A stretch of 64,000 nucleotides of DNA from Methanobacteriota archaeon (lineage in GTDB: Archaea; Halobacteriota; Methanosarcinia; Methanosarcinales; Methanosarcinaceae): assembly GCA_023399215.1 (NCBI GenBank), contig JAEWQJ010000031.1:67383-131382 (forward strand). The letters are read 5' to 3'. The translations under genes and the position numbers were made by a program. This document shows positions 1 through 8,431 of the stretch, one piece after another. The notes beneath the pieces were generated by a model. It had not been told where the DNA came from and searched no databases. It saw nothing but the letters and a program-made list of their open reading frames with translations. Every line of letters begins with the position of its first letter. Within the stretch, counting starts at the first letter, position 1.

Positions 1-1
1 G

Positions 2-226
2 ATAGGAAACAACGCTCATTTCTTTCTAAAGAAAGTTAATTACAGCAGACTCTGTACAGGTGTTCTTATCGGACTTGGAGTAATGGTTTATCTTTTCACA
101 GGGCTTTTCGGGTTTTTCATTTTTGTGATCTCTACCCCAATAGGAATGCTCTCTTCTTTTATGAATGTCAGGAAATCCCATGCAATGGGAGTCATCTTAC
201 TGCCTGTGATCCTGTACTTTTTGTAA
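2..226 (+). CDS. TctA/DUF112-family permease, 3' end only
   Basis: An open frame enters from the window edge and ends with TAA. The 74 visible residues contain a hydrophobic segment, then a stretch with STPIGM, an Arg-Lys-Ser-His motif, and a C-terminal GVILLPVILYFL. This resembles the C-terminus of archaeal tripartite tricarboxylate transporter TctA-like (DUF112) membrane proteins, which end with a conserved R-x-x-H-xMGxLLxPVILYFL pattern. From the family it would be a multi-pass membrane protein. The substrate cannot be judged from this fragment. No ATG is needed because the 5' end lies outside the window. Confidence 0.6.
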   Translation: MGNNAHFFLKKVNYSRLCTGVLIGLGVMVYLFTGLFGFFIFVISTPIGMLSSFMNVRKSHAMGVILLPVILYFL

Positions 227-744
227 ATATATCTTTTCATAAATGAATTTTTAATTAGAGATCGGACAATAAGCCGATTATAACTCCAAAGCAATCGTTC
301 TATTTCCATTTTGAATTCAGAGAGATTTTTTTCCTTTGCTCCAGAAATTTTACATTTTCAATCCGATGGTGTGTAAAAATATAAAACTTAAAATGTATTG
401 GGCTGGAAATGTACAGAGAGCTACGAAGTATCTGGTATTTGGGTTGGAAATATACAGAGAGCTACAAAGTATCTGTTATAAAAGAAAATAATAATAAAAC
501 AATCAATAAAACTAAAAAAGTAAAACCAGGCAACAAAGCCAAAAAGGTAAAATCAGGCAATAAATGCAAAAAAAATAATCTAAAATAGTCGACTGCGGCT
601 TGTTTGAATTAAAAAAGGCCGAGTTCGAATAGAACCGAAAATTCCTGATAATATAAAAAATTCCTGATAAATTGAAATATTTCGAATAAAGAGAAAAAGA
701 TTGAATCAAATTGAAATAAATAACCAGAAGGGGTATCCAGGAAT
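227..744. other. intergenic region, AT-rich
   Basis: No convincing gene. The region holds an approximate direct repeat built on tggaaatgtacagagagcta (two copies near 409-470) and A-rich runs with repeated aaaaaggtaaaa/gcaacaaagcc words near 510-570. The last 30 bases carry an AGAAGGGG ribosome-site candidate for the next gene. Confidence 0.5.
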
Positions 745-1245
745 ATGGAAGTAAAACTTGAACAGCGTTTAACTGAGCTCAGGGCAGAATATGAATCAGG
801 GCAGAAAATCCTTAAAGACATTGAATTAAAGCTTGCAGAACTTGAAGACCGAAAAAAAACTCTGAAAGAGACTCTCCTTCGCATTAGCGGGGCAATTGAC
901 TTGCTCGAAGAGGTCCTGGAAGTAAAAGAAAGCGTGGAAGGGCCAGAAACCCTGGCAGGACCCGGAACTGTTACAGGAAACGTGGAAGTTCCGAATGTTG
1001 TAAAACAGCCCCTTCAGAAAGCCATTAAAATTCTGGAAGAAGCCGGGCTTACAGCAGGAGAGGTTGTCGAACAAAAGGTGGTTTTACCCATAGGGGTTAT
1101 GGCTGGAGATATTATCAGGCAGGAACCGAAACCAGGTACGAAGTCCCCTGCAGGATCATCCGTAAAACTTGTAGTTGCAGTAAAAGGCAAGTTTTTGCCA
1201 TCTGAGAGAAGCTCACTGTGCGACACTTTTTCCGACCGCATCTGA
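745..1245 (+). CDS. coiled-coil protein with one PASTA domain
   Basis: The 166-residue product has an N-terminal heptad-like, Glu/Lys/Leu-rich coiled coil (residues about 1-60). A short Gly/Pro/Thr linker follows, then a PASTA domain (about 80-150) with the hallmark VPNVV-x-A-x-x-x-L-x-x-AGL opening, the QEPKPGT turn and the SSVKLVVA end strand. PASTA domains are small ligand or peptidoglycan-binding modules in bacterial kinases and PBPs. In archaea they occur in uncharacterised proteins and the ligand is unknown. There is no signal peptide. The start is an ATG preceded by a purine-rich AGAAGGGG. The next gene, a TPR protein, lies on the same strand, so the two may be co-transcribed. Confidence 0.75.
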   Translation: MEVKLEQRLTELRAEYESGQKILKDIELKLAELEDRKKTLKETLLRISGAIDLLEEVLEVKESVEGPETLAGPGTVTGNVEVPNVVKQPLQKAIKILEEAGLTAGEVVEQKVVLPIGVMAGDIIRQEPKPGTKSPAGSSVKLVVAVKGKFLPSERSSLCDTFSDRI

Positions 1246-1426
1246 ACGAGGTAAAGGAGGGCTTAAAACGGAGGCTTACACTTCCAAAACAAAGATTTCC
1301 CTGAACGAACTTCGGGAACACTGCAGGGCAGCAATTTCAGCCTTTTCTGCGCTTGAGCATTCAGGGAGTCAGGCATCGCAGAGGCTTTGCCTGGAAAAAT
1401 TCCTCAACGAATGCCAGGGCGCTTCA

Positions 1427-2638
1427 ATGGTCTTATGGCACAAAAAGGATAGAAAACTCGGAAAACACCTCCGATCTGTGCTTTCAGTCTCTAATAATTC
1501 TCCTCTTTCCCCAGCAGCTTTTTCCGGGTTCAAAACAGTGATTATAGAAATGGAAAAAGAGAAAATAGCTGGATTAGGAAAAACTGAAGGAATAGAGAAC
1601 GAGAAAACAGCAGGAGTAGGAAAAACTGAAGGAATAGAGAATACTGACGGAACAGAAAAAGCTGGGGAAATAAAGAATAATGAAGAAATAAAAAAAGCTG
1701 AAGAAACAGAAAATATTCTAGAAATTGAAAAGACTTCCCGTAACAAAAAAAAGCAAGGTGCACCTGAAGAAGATGTCGATCAAGGGAAATCGGCCGCTTT
1801 TCTATATAACACGGAAGCAAAAAAACTTACTTTTCATGGAAATATCTATGAAATCCTGCCTATTTTCCTGAATGTAAGAGACCTTTACGCCTCCTTGTCG
1901 TTTTTCGAAGAACTTCAGGCCTGTGCTGAACGGCTTGAAAAGGATCCACAGGACGCCACAGCTCTCTTTCAGAAGGCTGTGCTCATGTATAAGGCCAGGC
2001 GGTTTGAAACTGCCCTGCAGCTTACCGCAAAGGTTCTGAAAATTATTCCTGACGATCACAGGGTCTGGTATAATAGAGGCGTTATTCTCTCGGAACTGGG
2101 CCGGCTTGAAGACGCGATTGCGGCTTATGACAGGACAATTGAGCTTGAACCGGCTTTTGAAATTGCTTGGGACAATAAAGGAGTTGTTCTTGCAAGGCTT
2201 GGCAGGTTTGAAGAAGCCCTCGAAACCTACGATAAAATTCTTCGGAGATCTCCAGAATATGCTGAAGCCTGGGCAGGAAAAGGCTCCATACTTTCGGCCC
2301 TCGGTAGAGAAGAAGAAGCTCTTGAAGCTTACAGTTCAGCCCTTCGAATCAGGCCTGAATACCTTGAGGCCCTTACTTCGGCCGGAAGTGTGCTTTCCAG
2401 ACTAGGCAGGTACGAGGAAGCACTGAAGATTTACGATAAGGCGCTTCAGCTCGTCCCTAAAGAGCCCCGCTTCTGGGCAGCCAGGGGTTTTGTCCTTTCG
2501 GAAATGGGTAAACAGGAGGAAGCATTGAAAAGCTGTAATCGAGCCCTGGAATTGCAATCTGGTTTCGTTCCTGCGCTTGAAGTAAAGGTAAGAATTCTTT
2601 CAGAAATCCAAAGACAGAAGGCTAAACCCTCTAAGTAA
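1427..2638 (+). CDS. tetratricopeptide (TPR) repeat protein
   Basis: About 400 residues. A charged low-complexity segment near residues 40-105 is built of Lys/Glu-Gly-Ile-Glu-Asn repeats. After it come at least six TPR units (about 165-395), recognisable from repeated W-x-x-x-G-x-x-L-x-x-x-G-R-x-E-E-A-L-x-x-Y-x-x-A-L. TPR arrays are protein-protein interaction scaffolds, and no enzymatic domain is seen. The ATG used here is the first canonical start but has no clear ribosome site. The frame is open and coding-like upstream to an AAAGGAGG at 1253-1260 followed by an ACG at 1268, so the true N-terminus may be about 53 residues longer (see findings). Confidence 0.75.
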   Translation: MVLWHKKDRKLGKHLRSVLSVSNNSPLSPAAFSGFKTVIIEMEKEKIAGLGKTEGIENEKTAGVGKTEGIENTDGTEKAGEIKNNEEIKKAEETENILEIEKTSRNKKKQGAPEEDVDQGKSAAFLYNTEAKKLTFHGNIYEILPIFLNVRDLYASLSFFEELQACAERLEKDPQDATALFQKAVLMYKARRFETALQLTAKVLKIIPDDHRVWYNRGVILSELGRLEDAIAAYDRTIELEPAFEIAWDNKGVVLARLGRFEEALETYDKILRRSPEYAEAWAGKGSILSALGREEEALEAYSSALRIRPEYLEALTSAGSVLSRLGRYEEALKIYDKALQLVPKEPRFWAARGFVLSEMGKQEEALKSCNRALELQSGFVPALEVKVRILSEIQRQKAKPSK

Positions 2639-2912
2639 TTTCTTTTTTTATTTTCCTTCAGTCATTATTTTTTATACGTTTATTCCTGTCCTTTTTTGGG
2701 CTTAGAAATAGGTTAAATTCCTCCTATCCTGAGTTTAAGAATCGACTGTACTCCTCCAATTACAGGACAGTTTTTTTATATTAGGGAAAATTCGAATCAG
2801 AAAAAGTATATCTCATTGAAAACAAAAAATGCAAAATACCAGTTTTAGCTCTGGTTCCATGCGTGAAATGTAAAAACGACCAGGTGTGGCAAAAAACCGG
2901 AAGGGATCCGGA
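2639..2912. other. intergenic spacer between two TPR genes
   Basis: The T-rich tract directly after the stop of the first TPR gene (2638-2660) is a plausible archaeal U-tract terminator. The rest is AT-rich with no gene-like frame. Confidence 0.4.
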
Positions 2913-3521
2913 ATGAGCTTTCACTGGAAAAGCGAGGATTCCGATATGACAGAAGAAAATGTGAGTGAAAAGATGGATAAAGCAAAGCAAAAGGAGTCGC
3001 AAGCGGCAGAAAAAACCGAAGAACCAGAGGATCTCAAACAGCTCCTTGTCAAAGCTGGTGAGACTGGCAGTTACGAAGACAAACTCAGGCTGTATGATAA
3101 AGCTTTAGCTCTGGACCCTTTGTTTCTCGATGCCTGGATCCAGAAAGGTTTCGCCCTGGACAGGATGGGGAAATCAAAGGAAGCTCTTGACTGCTATGAC
3201 AGGGCTCTTGAAATCGATCCTGAAAATCTGGGGATCAGGTGCCTCAAAGGTTTTGCCTTTAACAACCTGAGTGAATTTGAAAAGTCGATCGAGTCTTATG
3301 ATGAGGTTCTGAAAGTAAATCCTGATGATGTATTCTCGTTATATCAGAAAGGTTTAGCGCTGGAAAGCCTTGGAAGATATGGGGAAGCTATGAAGTGTTA
3401 TGATAACGCGCTTGATATCGATCCGACTGATGTTCTTATAAGAGAAAAGAAATTGAGGCTTCTGGAAGTTATTTATAAAAAAGGAACTTTAACTGACTCT
3501 CCAGACAGCGACTTCAATTGA
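2913..3521 (+). CDS. TPR repeat protein, short
   Basis: The product is about 200 residues. A charged N-terminal 45 residues rich in Lys and Glu is followed by about four TPR units with the pattern DAWIQKGFALDRMGKSKEAL and A-L-x-I-D-P-x. It resembles its upstream neighbour and the TPR protein near 55.5 kb, so these are probably paralogues. The ATG chosen has GGAAGGG eight bases upstream. A GTG 27 bases earlier and another ATG 33 bases later (with GAGG upstream) are possible alternatives. The function beyond scaffolding is unknown. Confidence 0.75.
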   Translation: MSFHWKSEDSDMTEENVSEKMDKAKQKESQAAEKTEEPEDLKQLLVKAGETGSYEDKLRLYDKALALDPLFLDAWIQKGFALDRMGKSKEALDCYDRALEIDPENLGIRCLKGFAFNNLSEFEKSIESYDEVLKVNPDDVFSLYQKGLALESLGRYGEAMKCYDNALDIDPTDVLIREKKLRLLEVIYKKGTLTDSPDSDFN

Positions 3522-3573
3522 ATTAAGAATTTTAGAAATCTGAGATGAAAAGTGCAGGGCCGGAAATCGGCCT

Positions 3574-4362
3574 TTACTTTTTGTTCTTGCTATCTTCCTC
3601 TTCGATCTCGATCTCTTCAACGACTTCCATCAGTTTTTCCTTTATTTTTACTATAGCGTCAACAGCTTCACCGCCTACCTCAATAGGAGCCCGTTTCTCC
3701 AGGTCGGCCTGCATTAACATGGTGTCAAAGGGAATTTCTCCAAGTATCTGGATGCCCATCTCTTCAAGTTTATCGTTAACTTTTCCTGAGCCTCCTTTAT
3801 TAATTACGGCAGCAAGGTGTTTTATCCCTATTTCGGAAGACAGCTTTTTTATTCTCTCAGCCGTTTCAAGCGATCTTGCTCCAGGCTCAACTACAATGAT
3901 CATGAGGTCCATTCCTCTTGTAGTGCCCCTTCCGAGATGTTCGATCCCTGCTTCCATATCAAGGATCACTGCACTCTTATCCTTGAGCATAAGGTGCCTG
4001 AGAAGAGCCCTCAGGAAAGCCGAGGCCGGACACATGCATCCACTTCCTCCGCGGTCTACGGTACCCATAACAAGCATTCTGACTCCATCGGGTCCTATAA
4101 CGCCATATTTGCTCGCAATATCATCGACTTTAGGGTTGTAGACGAAAGCTCCGCCTGGGGCACCTGCCCTTTCCTGAATCAGGTCTTTGAATTCTGTCAG
4201 GGGCTTAGGGGGCTTTTCGACCCCAAGCGAAGATGCCAGGTTCATATCCGGGTCTGCATCTATTGCCAGTACCTCGTATCCGTCCCTTGCAAGCAGTCTG
4301 GCCAGAGTGCCTGAGAAAGTTGTTTTTCCAACGCCGCCTTTTCCGGTAATTGCTATTTTTAT
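3574..4362 (-). CDS. CooC/MinD-type Ni-insertion accessory ATPase
   Basis: A deviant Walker-A motif, GKGGVGKTT, lies at the very N-terminus, followed by the IDADPD motif, a Cys-x-Cys (GSGCMCP, as in CooC dimers that bind metal), and ILDMEAG (switch II). This pattern is typical of CooC, the ATP-driven nickel-insertion factor of CO dehydrogenase, which methanogens need for acetyl-CoA synthase/CODH. Conservation requires the N-terminus to lie at 4362, but no ATG, GTG or TTG exists between the upstream in-frame TAA and the P-loop. The best candidate start is ATA, seven bases after GGGGGA. The first ATG lies after the P-loop and would give a dead protein. A TATA-like ATTTAAATATAA lies just upstream. 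Confidence 0.8.
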   Translation of the reverse strand: MKIAITGKGGVGKTTFSGTLARLLARDGYEVLAIDADPDMNLASSLGVEKPPKPLTEFKDLIQERAGAPGGAFVYNPKVDDIASKYGVIGPDGVRMLVMGTVDRGGSGCMCPASAFLRALLRHLMLKDKSAVILDMEAGIEHLGRGTTRGMDLMIIVVEPGARSLETAERIKKLSSEIGIKHLAAVINKGGSGKVNDKLEEMGIQILGEIPFDTMLMQADLEKRAPIEVGGEAVDAIVKIKEKLMEVVEEIEIEEEDSKNKK

Positions 4363-4880
4363 GAGGATTCCCCCTGAACATTAATTTATATTTAAATGTT
4401 TTAGATCAACTATTAATTTAGCAGGATTATATGCACTTGAAAAACAAAATCAATTACGTCAAAGACTGTGGACTAAAGTCACGTTTTTACAGTTATAATG
4501 GTCTACTACAGTTAGTGGTCTGATGCTATTGATTTTTCAGTTCAACTGCGTAATTCCTATTTAGATTAATAGTTTTAATTCAGATTAACGATAGTAGTTT
4601 TCTAAGCAGGAATATAGTCATCAAGCTGTTTATACTTGTTCATTTATCCCTGGCTTCATCCCGTTATTCCTTAGAGAGTATTATTTAAAGTCTTTTCGTT
4701 TTATAAGAGTTAAAAAGATATTTATTGAAGACTAAAGGATATTTTAAGGGATATAAAGAACAAATTTTCCAGGGAAGTAATTAATTATCCTATTCAGTAT
4801 CCTATTCAGTAGCTTATTCAGTAGCTTATTCAGTAGCTTATTCAGTATCCTATTCAGTAGCCATTCAGTAGGGAACTCTT
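4363..4880. other. intergenic region with promoter and tandem repeat
   Basis: Contains the TATA-like element for the CooC-type gene near 4384-4400 and a 12-base tandem repeat next to the asnB stop. Otherwise AT-rich, with no gene seen. Confidence 0.5.
4789..4871. repeat. 12-bp tandem repeat, about 7 units
   Basis: The unit CYTATTCAGTAK (cttattcagtag or cctattcagtat) occurs seven times, the last shortened by a base. It lies directly 3' of asnB, where it may mark replication slippage. No coding role is evident. Confidence 0.9.
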
Positions 4881-6347
4881 TTACCTGAATATGAAATCGA
4901 ACCCTTCGTCTGCAGTAATCTGTTTTAGGTACTTCTCGATATGGTTTCCTTCCCTTTTTGAAAATCCTGCCTCGCGGGCAAGCCTGTCAAGTACCTTTTG
5001 AACTCCTGTCCCATACTGGATTGCTTTCTTTTCTTTCCAGAGAAGTTCCGATGGAAGCAGGCCGCCTGCGGCTTTTCTCAGAATATATTTTCTTATATAC
5101 AGGCCATCTCTTTTAAGGACTTTAAGTTCCGGGCTGATTGCAAGCCCTGTTTTTATTACTTCCTTATCCAGAAAAGGCACCCTGAGCTCCACGGAGTTAG
5201 CCATGGTAACCATGTCGTCCCTCTCAAGGTTTATAGTTGAAATGTTTTTAAGGTCTGAGTAGATAGCTCTGTCAAGCATCTCGGGACCCTGCTCAAATAG
5301 GCCCTCGTGCCTGCTGTAACCTCCAAAAAGTTCATCTGCACCCTGACCTGTGAGAAGGACTCGTTTTCCGTCTTCTTTTGCAGTTTTCGCTACAAAATAG
5401 AGTGGAAGCCCAATTGCAATTTTCATAGGGTCCGTCGATTCCGTCGAATAGATCACATTTGGGATTGCAGCTTCGATTTCTTCGGGAGAAAGGAGATGGG
5501 TCTTGAGGGAATCTTCCATGCCAGCAACTTCAGCCGCACGTTGAGCCTGGGCAAGATCATGGGAATCAGGAAGCCCGACAGCATAAAGGGAAATTGAAGG
5601 ATCAATGTTTTTGGCAAGGGCAGCTAAAAAGGTACTGTCAATACCTCCTGAAAACGCAATTCCTGAAGTTTTTGTAAGCCTTATCTCTACAGCTTTTTCA
5701 AGGGCTGTCCTCAGACGGGAAGCAGCTTCGTGCTCTTCTGAGATTCTTTCTTGCGGAGGCTCAATTGTAAGGGATTTTTCTTCAAGCCTTCCATTTCTGA
5801 TATCGAAAGACATGACTCTGCCAGGTGGAAAAGATTCTATCTGGTTCTTCTGGCTGGAAAAAGCTTTTTTTTCGGAGGCAAAAGCGATTTTAGGTTTTTC
5901 CCCTCCTTTTTCCAGGGAATAAAATAGAGGTTTGACTCCTACAGGGTCTCTAGCGAGTACAAGTTCGTTATCCAGGGCATAGGCCAGAGCATAATCTCCA
6001 TTTACTCTAGAAAGTACGGAAAAGACCCCATTTGTAGGCGTTTCTCCTTTCTTTATCTTTGTTTCTATGAGGGCAAAAAGCACTTCAGTGTCTGAATCGG
6101 TTTTTATACCCTGTTCGACTGCAAGTTCCCTGAAATTGAAAATTTCTCCATTGAGTACCAGAGCCCCTTTTCCAACCAGAGGCTGAAGCATGTCGCCTGT
6201 GATTTTAAGCAGGGTATTTCCTATACTCAGTCCTTTAGCCTGATAGGTTCCGCAAGCATCGGGTCCTCTGTGCCCCAGGGCTGCAAGCATTCTTTTTACT
6301 TCTTCATTTGCATCAGGAGTTCCTGCTGCTCCTGCTATTCCGCACAT
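4881..6347 (-). CDS. asnB: asparagine synthetase, glutamine-hydrolysing
   Basis: The protein makes asparagine from aspartate, ATP and glutamine in the cytoplasm. The N-terminal Ntn-hydrolase glutaminase begins MCGIAGA. Cys2 must be the nucleophile after Met removal, which fixes the start at this ATG, with AAAGGAG seven bases upstream rather than at the ATG 36 bases earlier. HRGPDACG follows. The C-terminal synthetase domain has the PP-loop SGGIDSTF near residue 245 and GQGADELFGGY. At about 488 residues it is close to the archaeal short form. It appears monocistronic. Confidence 0.93.
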   Translation of the reverse strand: MCGIAGAAGTPDANEEVKRMLAALGHRGPDACGTYQAKGLSIGNTLLKITGDMLQPLVGKGALVLNGEIFNFRELAVEQGIKTDSDTEVLFALIETKIKKGETPTNGVFSVLSRVNGDYALAYALDNELVLARDPVGVKPLFYSLEKGGEKPKIAFASEKKAFSSQKNQIESFPPGRVMSFDIRNGRLEEKSLTIEPPQERISEEHEAASRLRTALEKAVEIRLTKTSGIAFSGGIDSTFLAALAKNIDPSISLYAVGLPDSHDLAQAQRAAEVAGMEDSLKTHLLSPEEIEAAIPNVIYSTESTDPMKIAIGLPLYFVAKTAKEDGKRVLLTGQGADELFGGYSRHEGLFEQGPEMLDRAIYSDLKNISTINLERDDMVTMANSVELRVPFLDKEVIKTGLAISPELKVLKRDGLYIRKYILRKAAGGLLPSELLWKEKKAIQYGTGVQKVLDRLAREAGFSKREGNHIEKYLKQITADEGFDFIFR

Positions 6348-7091
6348 GTTTACTCCTTTTTTCGTTATTTTCGGTGTATACACGCACTCTATCTCTATTT
6401 ATCATTTTTCCATTTTAAAAAGGACATACCTAATCCGGAATGGTAAAAGCTGTGAATTTAAGAGAATTAAAAATTGCAAATTAAATAACAGTTGAAATTA
6501 CTGATTCAAGAATGGTCAGAATTACTGATTAAGGAATAGTCCGGGTTGCAATATGATCAAAATTATTGATTCGGGAGTAATCAAAACTATTGATCCAAGA
6601 ATGTTCAGGGCTGCAATTTAAAAAAGAAAGATTCGTTTTTTTCAATTTTTAGGTTCTGGCCTTTGTCCTAACCTCATATGGAGATTCTTCCCTTACTACT
6701 TCTATTGCATATACTGTATATCCTTTCAGGGCGGCAAAAGGGGTTATTGAGCTTTTTTCGTTTCCTATCCAGATTGAGTTTGCGCAGTAAATACAGCAGC
6801 AACGAGTAAGATATAAGTTATTTTCTGGTTGTAGGCGCTGCAGCAGTTATTTCCTCGCAGGACTCCATATTTGCAGAGGACAACTGTCTTGTAAGGTGCA
6901 ATTCCTATGCAAAGCTGTTATAGTTGTGTTTCTGGCTGTTCAGCGCATTGAAATGCAGAATTTCATCTCATTTAACATTTGCCTTGCCTTGTATGCTATT
7001 AATACTTTCTACAGAGCTTGTTTATCTACTCCAAGGTACTGGTCTAGACGGACTGAAAGTGCTTTGAAACAAGCTCAACTATAAACATCGG
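6348..7091. other. intergenic region with coding remnant
   Basis: Positions 6480-6615 hold degenerate direct repeats built on words like aattactgattcaagaatggtca. The segment 6649-6846 carries a coding-like minus-strand frame, listed separately. The stretch 6850-7090 has short plus-strand frames but nothing with a ribosome site or recognisable motif. Confidence 0.4.
6649..6846 (-). pseudogene. coding-like fragment, Cys-rich, no usable start
   Basis: The open frame of 65 codons translates to a protein-like sequence with RCCCIYCANSIWIGNEK followed by a regular beta-rich tail ending in RTKART. It contains no ATG, GTG or TTG and is bounded upstream by an in-frame TAA. It could be a degraded gene or a gene starting on a rare codon. 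I do not recognise the family. Confidence 0.3.
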
Positions 7092-8051
7092 TTACATACA
7101 ACCCTGACAACTGGAACAGTCGTCGCATGATTTTGTTTCCATATAGTTACCGCGCATGATTAAGAACGCACATTCAGCTATCTTGTAGCTAGCTGTTTTG
7201 GCATCATTGTAGTCGTTTGCTCTGGCATCACCAATGCTTACGGTATCATCATCAAAGATCAATTTAATCGGCACTTTTTCAAATTCAGTTGTCAGGCCCG
7301 GCCTTAACGTTGGGAAAATTATTTCCTTTTCACCGGTTTTTTTCCGGACTGTAATAATATCGAAAGTAGTGAGAGAAGTTAATCTGCCTCTTTCGTCAAA
7401 ACATACGGAGTTTTTATCCGCATCAATGCCAAGTGCATCCGCATCATATGCATTTATTGAGCCAATAGGGGTTTCAATCGGGAATGGTTCTGCAGGTTCT
7501 ACAGATTCTATACTCCCATCTTCAAAAAGTTTAAACCCTACTCGAACTGGCATTTTTCCTGCAGGCGTGTCAATTATGATTCGTTCATTCGGCCACAAAA
7601 TCAGGCTTCTGACTTTTCCGTCCGGATAAAACCGCAATCCTATTATTTTTGCATAAAAGTCCCCAAACGGGAATGAAAAATGGAATTTTTGTGCAAGTTC
7701 GCCTTCTTCTTCCTCTGACCAGAAACCGCTGATCTGGCCGTTTAGAGGGAACAAACTATTGATTGATCCATCTTCAAAAAAAGTAACCAGCTCGGCCGGA
7801 AATGTTCCTCTTGGTGTGCTTATTTCAGTCTGCTGCTCTAATGAGATATTTTTAACTTTCCCACTTTTGTAGAAAGACAATACTGCTAACTGCTTTCTTC
7901 GAAATCCTGGATCACTATATTGTGGAACAAGATCTCCGTACTTTGTGTGAATTAAATTATACTCTTCAAGCTTACAGTCCTTCAGTTCGCCGCCATCATA
8001 TGTGGTAAAGCTCGTTATTCCTTTGAGTCCACTTGTTTCAACAGCTAACAT
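7092..8051 (-). CDS. beta-repeat (MORN-like) protein with C-terminal Cys cluster
   Basis: This 319-residue protein is built of imperfect repeats of the type FYPDGKVRSL...I-x-TPAGxxPV and FFEDGSINSL..., resembling the MORN-variant or toxin-associated beta-hairpin repeats. It has no signal peptide. Its last 15 residues form CDDCSSCQGCM, a CxxCxxCxxC tail suited to metal or Fe-S binding. A putative Mo-responsive palindrome lies about 130 bases upstream of the ATG, just downstream of a TATA-like box, and nearly the same promoter region occurs again upstream of the next gene. The context suggests a role tied to metal supply or nitrogenase. No function is known to me. The ATG is preceded by AGGATGAT. 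Confidence 0.7.
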   Translation of the reverse strand: MLAVETSGLKGITSFTTYDGGELKDCKLEEYNLIHTKYGDLVPQYSDPGFRRKQLAVLSFYKSGKVKNISLEQQTEISTPRGTFPAELVTFFEDGSINSLFPLNGQISGFWSEEEEGELAQKFHFSFPFGDFYAKIIGLRFYPDGKVRSLILWPNERIIIDTPAGKMPVRVGFKLFEDGSIESVEPAEPFPIETPIGSINAYDADALGIDADKNSVCFDERGRLTSLTTFDIITVRKKTGEKEIIFPTLRPGLTTEFEKVPIKLIFDDDTVSIGDARANDYNDAKTASYKIAECAFLIMRGNYMETKSCDDCSSCQGCM

Positions 8052-8095
8052 TATTTATCATCCTGGGTTAAAAACGAATCAAGTTCTTAGCTTTA

Positions 8096-8345
8096 CATCT
8101 TTGAGGAGTCTATCCCAAAACTTACTATTTACTTCTCTGGATACTACTTCTAAATTTCATACCACCGTTAATATGCGATATGTTCTCTCTGATATAACAA
8201 AAAGTATATTTAACTAATACAGAAATCAATTACCTATTATCTAATATATATAATTATTTCCTAAACTAATCTTTCAAGTTTTCAGTTGAAATATCTTATT
8301 CAAAAGGAAACTATGAAAATCAGTCACAAAAAAGAGATGACGGCA
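8096..8345. repeat. direct repeat copy 1 (duplicated promoter/leader)
   Basis: About 250 bases here match 9590-9835 at roughly three quarters of positions by eye, in the same orientation. The match runs from GAGTCYATCCCAAAACTTA, through the palindromic operator, to the GTTTTCAGTTGAAATAT word. Each copy lies upstream of a minus-strand gene, so the promoter was duplicated with, or recruited to, the second gene. Confidence 0.75.
8177..8198. promoter_or_regulatory. Mo-box-like palindrome upstream of Cys-tail repeat protein
   Basis: The sequence is GATATGT, eight bases, ATATAAC. For the minus-strand gene, a TATA-like TTAAATATA (8205-8213) lies a few bases upstream of the site. A repressor bound here would therefore cover the expected transcription start. 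Confidence 0.6.
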
Positions 8346-8373
8346 GAATCAAAAATCAAAGTTGCACTGGCGC

Positions 8374-8396
8374 ACCCCGCTGCAAGCTAGCGGGGT
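8374..8396. terminator. GC-rich hairpin 3' of lipoprotein gene
   Basis: ACCCCGCT and AGCGGGGT form a perfect 8-base stem around a 7-base loop. It lies just downstream of the minus-strand substrate-binding gene. It lacks a strong U-tract, so termination is only one reading; it could also be an interspersed palindrome. Confidence 0.4.
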
Positions 8397-8431
8397 ATTC
8401 GAATGAAATCAATTTGTCTGACTGATTTTGA

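Larger units (their letters stand above)
8052..8431. other. promoter region, copy 1 of a duplicated leader
   Basis: The region holds the Mo-box-like palindrome, a TATA-like box, the first copy of a roughly 250-base duplicated segment, and a GC-rich hairpin near 8374-8396. A vestigial reading frame starting near 8312 (MKISHKKEM...) ends at the hairpin and is probably not a gene. Confidence 0.6.

Noticed and set aside
6896..7084. 62-codon plus-strand frame
   Set aside because: No ribosome site, unusual composition and no motif; looks like random AT-rich DNA.
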